Below are positions 58,751 through 64,000 of a DNA stretch of 64,000 nt, one piece after another. Positions within the stretch are counted from its first letter, which is position 1. The number at the start of each line of letters is the position of its first letter. The position numbers and the translations under genes were made by a program. Source of the DNA: Nonomuraea muscovyensis (lineage in GTDB: Bacteria; Actinomycetota; Actinomycetes; Streptosporangiales; Streptosporangiaceae). The DNA lies in contig NZ_JACHJB010000002.1 of the NCBI RefSeq assembly GCF_014207745.1, forward strand, positions 2,170,001 through 2,234,000. The letters run 5' to 3'. Below the pieces are notes generated by a model. It did not search any database and was not told the origin of the DNA. It was given only the letters and a program-made list of their open reading frames with translations.

Positions 58751-59770
58751 TCAGACCTGGCCGGCCTTCTCCAGGGCGGCGCAGCAGGTGTTCACCAGCA
58801 GGCGGGTGACCACGTACGGGTCGACGTTGGCGTTCGGGCGACGGTCCTCGATGTAGCCCTTCTTGTCCACCTCGACCTGCCACGGGATGCGCACCGAGGC
58901 GCCACGGTGGGAGACGCCGTAGGTGTACTTGTTCCACGGGGCGGTCTCGTGGTGGCCGGTCAGGCGCAGCTCGATGTCGGCGCCGTACTGGGTGACGTGC
59001 TCCATGGGCTTGTCACCCTCGCCGAGCGCCTCGCAGGCGGTGATGATCGCCTCGTAGCTCTCGCGCATGGCCTTGGTGGAGAAGTTGGTGTGCGCGCCGG
59101 CGCCGTTCCAGTCGCCGCGGGCGGGCTTGGGGTCGAGGGTGGCCTCGACGCCGAACTCCTCGGCGGTCCGGTAGAGGAGGTAGCGGGCGACCCACATGTG
59201 GTCGGACACCTCCAGGGGGCCGGCCGGGCCGATCTGGAACTCCCACTGGCCGGGCATGACCTCGGCGTTGATGCCGGAGATCGCCAGGCCGGCGGCGATG
59301 CAGCGGTCGAGGTGCGCCTCGACGATCTCACGGCCGAAGACGGCCTCGGCGCCGACGCCGCAGTAGTAGTGGCCCTGGGGGGCGGGGAAGCCGCCCTCGG
59401 GGAAGCCGAGCGGGCGGCTGCCCTTGAAGAAGGTGTACTCCTGCTCGATGCCGAACCACGACTCCTGGTCGGCGAACTGCTCCGCGATGGGGCGCAGCAG
59501 GGCGCGGGTGTTGCTGGCGTGCGGGGTGCCGTCGATCTCCTCGACCTCACACAGCACCAGGACGTTGTCGCCACCGCGGAGCGGGTCCGGGCAGATGAAC
59601 ACCGGGCGCAGCACGCGGTCGGAGGAGTGGCCCTCGGCCTGGTTGGTGCTGGACCCGTCGAATCCCCACACCGGCGGCTCGACGCCATCGGCAAGGACCT
59701 TCGTCTTCGAGCGCAGCAGAGCGGTGGGCTCGGTGCCGTCGATCCAGATGTACTCAGCCTTGTAGGTCAC
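58751..59770 (-). CDS. glnII: Glutamine synthetase, type II (eukaryote-like)
   Basis: A 339-aa GSII that makes glutamine from glutamate, ammonia and ATP. The length and motifs fit type II: EYIWIDGT, WGFDGSSTNQAEG (beta-Grasp side of the active site), FGIEQEYTF, MPGQWEFQIGP, GAGAHTNFSTK, GHHETA and SVRIP. The long GSI C-terminal extension with its adenylylation Tyr is absent. A GlnR-type box at 59852-59867 lies about 85 bp upstream of the ATG, so it is probably nitrogen-regulated. Confidence 0.95.
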   Translation of the reverse strand: MTYKAEYIWIDGTEPTALLRSKTKVLADGVEPPVWGFDGSSTNQAEGHSSDRVLRPVFICPDPLRGGDNVLVLCEVEEIDGTPHASNTRALLRPIAEQFADQESWFGIEQEYTFFKGSRPLGFPEGGFPAPQGHYYCGVGAEAVFGREIVEAHLDRCIAAGLAISGINAEVMPGQWEFQIGPAGPLEVSDHMWVARYLLYRTAEEFGVEATLDPKPARGDWNGAGAHTNFSTKAMRESYEAIITACEALGEGDKPMEHVTQYGADIELRLTGHHETAPWNKYTYGVSHRGASVRIPWQVEVDKKGYIEDRRPNANVDPYVVTRLLVNTCCAALEKAGQV

Positions 59771-59851
59771 GACCGGTCCTTTCGGGTTTCTCTCAGCCGC
59801 GCCGAGTCTTACGGATGCCCGTTTCCCGCTTTTTGCCCGAATGTGAACGTC

Positions 59852-59867
59852 GTGTTAATCGCGTAAC
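59852..59867 (-). promoter_or_regulatory. GlnR box upstream of glnII
   Basis: On the minus strand GTTAC-GCGATT-AACAC fits the GlnR half-site pair gTnAC-n6-GaAAC. A further GTTCAC follows at about 59843-59848. The box overlaps the stop codon of the upstream lipoprotein gene (59855-59857). GlnR is the global nitrogen regulator of actinomycetes. Confidence 0.75.
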
Positions 59868-60337
59868 CGGGCGGTTCCCTGACGGTCGACCACGACCGCG
59901 GCGTTCGGCCCGCCCTCACCGCAGTCGGGCCCGTTGGGGAAGCGCCCCTCGGGGGTGACCTCGATCGTGGTGTCGGCCAGTCGCTCCCCCCGGGAGTCGC
60001 GCAGGGTCACCCGTACCCGGACAGGGCGTTTCGGCAGCCCGGCGACCTCGGCGAACCCGGCCCTGCCGCCGGTCGGCTCCACGGTGACCGAGCAGTGCTC
60101 GCCCGCGCAGGTCTGCGCACCGGGGCGCGTCTCCGGATGGAGCTCCAGCCGGGGGCGGTGGCAGGCGCCGTCCCAGCAGACCTCCACCGCCGCCGACGCC
60201 ACCCGGGCGGCCAACGGCGGCTCCACGGTCACCCCCACGCCGACCGGCGTGCCGATCAGGGTGCAGGAGCGCGGCTCGGCGAGGCCGCAGCCGGTCAGGG
60301 TCGCGGCGAGGGCGAGGACGGGTACGAGTCGGCGCAC
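59855..60337 (-). CDS. Small lipoprotein, hypothetical
   Basis: A 160-aa lipoprotein. GTG 60337 gives a compact signal (MRRLVPVLALAATLTG, then Cys in the LTGC lipobox); ATG 60388 would add 17 residues. The mature part has six more Cys (SCTLIG, EVCWDGACHR, QTCAGEHC, PDCGEG) and beta-rich segments, so disulfides are likely. No family is recognised. It is divergent from a luciferase-like gene. Confidence 0.7.
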   Translation of the reverse strand: MRRLVPVLALAATLTGCGLAEPRSCTLIGTPVGVGVTVEPPLAARVASAAVEVCWDGACHRPRLELHPETRPGAQTCAGEHCSVTVEPTGGRAGFAEVAGLPKRPVRVRVTLRDSRGERLADTTIEVTPEGRFPNGPDCGEGGPNAAVVVDRQGTARLRD

Positions 60338-60421
60338 ACCCCTACGACGGGGTCCGGACCGGGGCGGTTCACCAGGCCGTGCGATCATTCGGGCAGGGGG
60401 CATCGGAGCAGGGGGTTCTCG

Positions 60422-61318
60422 ATGGACGACGTGTGGTTCGGCGCGTTCCTGGCGCCGGAGGCGACGGGTCACGAGCGGCTGCTGCGTCATGTGACGCTGG
60501 CCGACCGGCTCGGACTGGACCTGCTGGGCGTCCAGGACCATCCCTACCAGCCGGCGTTCCTCGACACCTGGACGCTGCTGTCGGCCGCCGCGCAGCGGAC
60601 CGAGCGGATCCGGCTGGTGCCCGACGTGGCGAACCTTCCGTTGCGCCCGCCCGCGATGCTCGCCAGGGCGGCCGCGTCGCTCGACATCCTCAGCGGCGGC
60701 CGGGTGGAGCTCGGCCTGGGCGCGGGAGCGTTCTGGGACGCGATCGCCGCCATGGGCGGTCGCCGGCTGTCGCCGCCGGAGGCGGTCGAGGCGCTGGCCG
60801 AGGCCATCACGGTGCTGCGTCGGCTGTGGACGCCGGGCGACCCGGTGGTGTTCGAGGGCACGCACTACCGGCTCGCCGGCGCGGCGCCCGGGCCGTTCCC
60901 GCCGCACCGGATCGGCGTGTGGATCGGCGCGATCAAGCCCAGGATGCTGGAGCTGACCGGGCGGATGGGCGACGGCTGGCTGCCGTCGTCGTTCTACAGC
61001 CCGCCGGAGGCGGTCGCCCGGCAGGCGAAGGTGCTGGACGCCGCCGCCGAGGACGCCGGGCGCGATCCCGCCGAGATCCGCAAGGTCTACAACATCAGCG
61101 GCGACTTCTCGCCACGGGCCGGCGCCGGGTTCCTCGACGGGCCGCCCCGCCTCTGGGCGGAGCAGCTCGCCGAGCTGGTCCTCACCGTGGGCATGGGCGG
61201 CTTCGTGCTCGCCCCGGGCGTGGACGCCGAGCGGGACCTGCGCGTGTTCGCCGAGGAGGTCGCCCCCGCCGTACGGCAGGCGGTGGTTCGCGAGCGCGGC
61301 GCGAGCAGGACGCCGTGA
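60422..61318 (+). CDS. Luciferase-like flavin/F420 oxidoreductase
   Basis: A 298-aa LLM-class oxidoreductase: WFGAFLAPEATGHERLLRHV, LGVQDHPYQPAFLDTWTLLS, RIRLVPDVANLPLRPPAMLA, SGGRVELGLGAGAFWDAIAA, RIGVWIGAIKPRMLELTG. It has AGGGGG 6 nt before ATG 60422. It differs from the protein at 50678-51526 in its whole active-site face, so the two are not recent copies. The substrate is unknown. Confidence 0.88.
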   Translation: MDDVWFGAFLAPEATGHERLLRHVTLADRLGLDLLGVQDHPYQPAFLDTWTLLSAAAQRTERIRLVPDVANLPLRPPAMLARAAASLDILSGGRVELGLGAGAFWDAIAAMGGRRLSPPEAVEALAEAITVLRRLWTPGDPVVFEGTHYRLAGAAPGPFPPHRIGVWIGAIKPRMLELTGRMGDGWLPSSFYSPPEAVARQAKVLDAAAEDAGRDPAEIRKVYNISGDFSPRAGAGFLDGPPRLWAEQLAELVLTVGMGGFVLAPGVDAERDLRVFAEEVAPAVRQAVVRERGASRTP

Positions 61319-61611
61319 GGTAAGTGGCGCCTTCCCTGTCGCGTACGTAGGTGTAGTCCGGCTGTCCCCCGACGCACCGACACTGGCAGATATGCCCGGT
61401 TTACCGTCGAATGAGGCACATGGCGACGTACGCAATCTTGACCAAATCGCCGCCACGCACTGGTTTCACCGGTGGTACGCGGCGCAATGATCATGGCGAG
61501 GAGGAGCGACGCCCGGAACCGGCCGGTGGCATCCAACGTTCATGCAACCTGTCATTGGTTCCTCTCAGGAAGTAGGAAACGGATGAGGATCCCTCCGATC
61601 AGGAGCGCACC
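61319..61611. other. About 290 bp with no gene seen
   Basis: Open frames here lack recognisable domains. It probably holds the promoter of the following small gene. The only clear site is AGGAGCG just before the ATG at 61612. Confidence 0.5.
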
Positions 61612-61947
61612 ATGACAGAGCCCGCGATGGAGACCGTCGATCCCTTCGGGATGACGGCCGAGCGCCAGTTCGCCGACGTGTGGTCGCGTGACGTGCTCTC
61701 GACCCGCGAACGCCGCCTCCTGCTGCTCGGGCTGCTCGTCGGGCAGGGACTCGACGACCAGGTGGAGGTGCAGCTCGACGCGGCGCTGCGCACCGGCCAG
61801 CTCGGCGAGGGCGAGCTGCGGGAGGTCGTCGTCTTCCTCACCCACTACGCCGGATGGTCACGCGGGGCACGGCTGAACTCCCAGGTGGAGGAGCTGGTCG
61901 CGCGGGTCAGGAGGGCCCGGTCCGCAACACCGGACGCCACCGGCTGA
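61612..61947 (+). CDS. Carboxymuconolactone decarboxylase-family protein
   Basis: A 111-aa CMD/PcaC-like protein (PF02627): QFADVWSRDVLSTRERRLLL, LLVGQGLDDQVEVQLDAALR, GQLGEGELREVVVFLTHYAGW. It lacks the CxxC of AhpD peroxidases, which favours a decarboxylase-like or non-redox role. ATG 61612 has AGGAG at good spacing. It is monocistronic. Confidence 0.85.
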   Translation: MTEPAMETVDPFGMTAERQFADVWSRDVLSTRERRLLLLGLLVGQGLDDQVEVQLDAALRTGQLGEGELREVVVFLTHYAGWSRGARLNSQVEELVARVRRARSATPDATG

Positions 61948-62113
61948 GCGCGGTGGTCAGGTGCCGGTGGGCAGGAACGGCGTGTCACCGATCGGCGGTA
62001 TCGTCACTCATCGCTAAGATCAACTACTGAGAGTGGTGGCGCGCGCTTGATCAACGGTCAGCGGTGGAGTGTGGCGTTGCCCTCACCCATCCGCCTGAAC
62101 ATTGGATCGACAG

Positions 62114-62641
62114 ATGCGCAGACCACTTCTTGTGCTCGCGACGGTAGCCGGCCTCGGTCTCGCCGCCGCGACAGCGTCGCCGGCCTCGGCCGTGGACTCC
62201 TCCGTCACCTTCACGATCACCGCCGGCGAACTGGCGATCAGCGCGCCGGCATCGGTGAACCTCGGCTCGGTGGCGACCGGCGCCGCCAGCGTCTCGGGGC
62301 CGATCGGTCCCGTCACGGTGACCGACGAGCGCGGCACCCTGGACGGCGCCTGGACCGCCACGGTGATCGGCACCGACTTCACCACCGGCGGCGCCACACC
62401 TTCCGAGACCATCGGCAACATCAACCTCACCTATGCGCCCGGAGACGCCACCAGCACGACCGGCACGGGCACCTTCGCACCCGGCGCCGGCGGCATCATC
62501 AACGTGCCGCGCACCGCGTTCACCGGCACCGCGCTCACGGGCAACAACTCCGCCACCTGGAACCCGACCGTCACCCTGACGCTTCCGGCCACGGCCGTCG
62601 CGGGCACCTACACCGGCACCGTCACCCATTCGGTCGCGTAG
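62114..62641 (+). CDS. Secreted WxL-domain-like surface protein
   Basis: A 175-aa secreted protein. The signal peptide (residues 2-26) ends at PASA. The mature part is beta-rich with little charge and ends with WNPTVTLTLPATAVAGTYTG, TVTHSVA, which resembles the WxL cell-wall-binding domain. It is followed 17 bp later by a DUF916-like membrane protein. In Firmicutes such pairs form wall-associated complexes. No LPxTG motif. ATG 62114 is preferred over TTG 62102. Confidence 0.75.
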   Translation: MRRPLLVLATVAGLGLAAATASPASAVDSSVTFTITAGELAISAPASVNLGSVATGAASVSGPIGPVTVTDERGTLDGAWTATVIGTDFTTGGATPSETIGNINLTYAPGDATSTTGTGTFAPGAGGIINVPRTAFTGTALTGNNSATWNPTVTLTLPATAVAGTYTGTVTHSVA

Positions 62642-62658
62642 CGGACTCGCCGACGTTC

Positions 62659-63675
62659 GTGCGCCCTTCCATCATCGTCGCGTTCCTGCTGGTGGCCGGG
62701 GTTCTGGCCCCGGCCACCAGCATGCTCGAAAGGTCCGCGCTGGCAGCCTCCCTCGACGAGGGCATCGGGATCCGCCTCACCGAGGCGCCCGTCGAAGCAC
62801 GGGCCGACTCGCGGGCCTGGCGCTACATCATCGACCACCTGGCGCCCGGTTCCGTCATCCGGCGGCGCGTGGAGGTGTCCAACACGACCGGCTCGCCCAG
62901 GCGTCTGTCGCTCTATGCGGCCGCCGCCGAGGTTCGCGACCGGAGATTCCGGTTCGCCCCCGGCCGCACCCCCAATGAGCTCTCCACCTGGACCACCGCG
63001 AACCGGCGCGAGGTGAGCCTGGCCCCGCACGCCCGTTCGACGGCCACGATCACCATCAGGGTGCCGGACGACGCCGCACCAGGAGAGCGCTACGCGGTGA
63101 TCTGGGCCGAGGCGACCGACCCGGCGCCGCCAGGTGGCGGCGTCGCCCTGGTCCATCGCGTCGGAATCCGCGTCTACCTGTCGGTCGGCCGCGGCAACCC
63201 CCCGGGTCCGGCGTTCACCATCGACTCGCTGGCGGCCCAGCGCACGCCCGCCGGTCAGCAGGCCGTGCTCGCCCAGGTGCACAACACCGGGGGCCGGGCC
63301 CTGGACCTCAGCGGTGACCTGAGGCTGTCGAACGGACCGGGCAGCCTGAGGGCGGGCCCGTTCAAGGTACAGACGGGCACGACACTCGCTCCCGGCGACG
63401 TGGGATCCGTCACCGCCGTCCTGGACACACGGCTTCCGGACGGTCCGTGGCTCGCCCGGATCCAACTCGCGAGCGGCCTGACGAAGGGCGCCGCCGAAGC
63501 GACCATCACCTTCCCCGCCGCCGCGGGGACCGCGCAAGCGGTCAAGGCCGAGATGGACACGGGGGCGAGCGACGTCATCGTGATCATCACCGGCATCGTC
63601 ATGGCCGTCCTCGTGACCGGCGCCCTCCTGCTCCGGCGAGCAGGTCGCCGCCGACGCGAGCGCGTCGCCTCGTGA
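62659..63675 (+). CDS. DUF916-like (WxL-interacting) membrane protein
   Basis: A 338-aa type I membrane protein. The N-terminal signal (RPSIIVAFLLVAGVLAP) leads to an extracellular domain with RRRVEVSNTTGSPRRLSLYA, APGERYAVIWAEATDP and a second Ig-like part (AVLAQVHNTGGRALDLSGD). A C-terminal helix (VIVIITGIVMAVLVTGALLL) and a basic tail (RRAGRRRRERVAS) anchor it. This is the layout of WxL-interacting proteins. The GTG 62659 start has no ribosome site and may depend on coupling. Confidence 0.75.
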   Translation: MRPSIIVAFLLVAGVLAPATSMLERSALAASLDEGIGIRLTEAPVEARADSRAWRYIIDHLAPGSVIRRRVEVSNTTGSPRRLSLYAAAAEVRDRRFRFAPGRTPNELSTWTTANRREVSLAPHARSTATITIRVPDDAAPGERYAVIWAEATDPAPPGGGVALVHRVGIRVYLSVGRGNPPGPAFTIDSLAAQRTPAGQQAVLAQVHNTGGRALDLSGDLRLSNGPGSLRAGPFKVQTGTTLAPGDVGSVTAVLDTRLPDGPWLARIQLASGLTKGAAEATITFPAAAGTAQAVKAEMDTGASDVIVIITGIVMAVLVTGALLLRRAGRRRRERVAS

Positions 63676-63691
63676 GAACTCAGCCGGACGG

Positions 63692-64000
63692 CTACGGCTG
63701 GGACGACTCGCCGAGGGCGATCGTCTCGGCCACCTCCGCGTGCCGTTCGGTCTCCTCCTCCGCGAAGCGGGCCGCGTCCAGCTTCTCGGCGATCTCCTCG
63801 TCCTGCCGCATCAGCGTCTCCAGGGACTGGCCGGCCATCTCCAGCACGCCCATGTCCGCGTACGCCTGCTGCAGGCGGGGGCTCCAGAGCCCGATGTCCT
63901 TCACGCACGGCACGATGCGACTGAACAGCAGCGACCGGAACAGCCGCAGGTACTCCGAGTGCTCGGTGGCCTCCATGGCCTCGTGGATCTCGGCCTTGGA
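63692..64000 (-). CDS. Conserved protein, C-terminal part (cut by window edge)
   Basis: The frame is open to the end of the window, so the start lies outside; the ATG at 63976 is internal or a late start. The sequence (SEYLRLFRSLLFSRIVPCVK, DIGLWSPRLQQAYADMGVLE, QDEEIAEKLDAARFAEEETE) is all-helical and may belong to a ferritin-like group, but this is not firm. It stops at 63692, convergent with the DUF916-like gene. Confidence 0.55.
   Translation of the reverse strand, partial: SKAEIHEAMEATEHSEYLRLFRSLLFSRIVPCVKDIGLWSPRLQQAYADMGVLEMAGQSLETLMRQDEEIAEKLDAARFAEEETERHAEVAETIALGESSQP

Noticed and set aside
60388..60403. Alternative upstream ATG starts for the lipoprotein at 59855-60337
   Set aside because: They would add a Pro/Arg-rich extension before the lipoprotein signal and leave less than 35 bp to the divergent gene. 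The GTG at 60337 gives a normal signal peptide.

Overview
The window is very GC-rich, densely coded DNA from an actinomycete. It carries two F420-type luciferase-like oxidoreductases, a LytR-CpsA-Psr wall ligase, a eukaryote-like glutamine synthetase II with a GlnR box, a SAM-methyltransferase family typical of filamentous actinomycetes, and many genes that start 6-7 nt after a TANNNT -10 box (leaderless transcripts). A Streptosporangiales-like host (e.g. Nonomuraea) fits, but this is inference; no rRNA or tRNA gene is present to settle it.

Left edge (1-3.8 kb): the start of a secreted protein, a nested IS3/IS30 transposase graveyard, a secreted alginate-lyase/tachylectin fusion, and a frameshifted TnpB remnant whose right end sits inside a broken MHS-type transporter gene. 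4-11.3 kb: a sugar-amine (Amadori, frl/fra-like) catabolic locus. It has a SIS deglycase-like protein, a HAD phosphatase, a divergent LacI repressor, a PfkB kinase, and a solute-binding lipoprotein with two permeases. Copies of one LacI palindrome precede both transcription units. 11.3-15.3 kb: two drug-response pairs (MFS + MerR; TetR + FAD monooxygenase) and a luciferase-like stub. 15.4-24.7 kb: sbcCD, two alpha/beta hydrolases and an LCP protein. 24.6-29.2 kb: an asparaginase/amino-acid ABC operon without an ATPase gene, divergent from a ROK regulator. 29.2-38.9 kb: a degenerate M48 peptidase fused to a methyltransferase, an enolase-superfamily protein lacking its catalytic lysines together with an internally deleted copy, HxlR/VOC and GlxA-type genes, and two MFS exporters.

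39-46.1 kb: a five-gene MoxR ATPase / VWA / DUF5682 / DUF5691 / SWIM-family operon resembling E. coli yehLMPQ, in which the last-named protein has lost its SWIM zinc finger. Next to it are a deleted cupin gene and an IS605-type element with an apparently intact TnpB but a gutted TnpA (46.6-48.2 kb). 48.2-64 kb: ATP-dependent DNA ligase, a run of small metabolic and regulatory genes, a cydA-cydB deletion scar, aldehyde dehydrogenase, glutamine synthetase II, a lipoprotein, a carboxymuconolactone-decarboxylase-like protein, and a WxL-domain / DUF916-like surface pair.

The best leads for unusual biology are the pseudo-M48/methyltransferase fusion, the MoxR-VWA operon without its SWIM finger, the TnpB/omega-RNA pair with stem-preserving changes, the SIS deglycase homologue with Gln at a catalytic His position, and the catalytically dead enolase-family protein. 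Part of the window is decaying: at least ten gene remnants were found, several with internal deletions.
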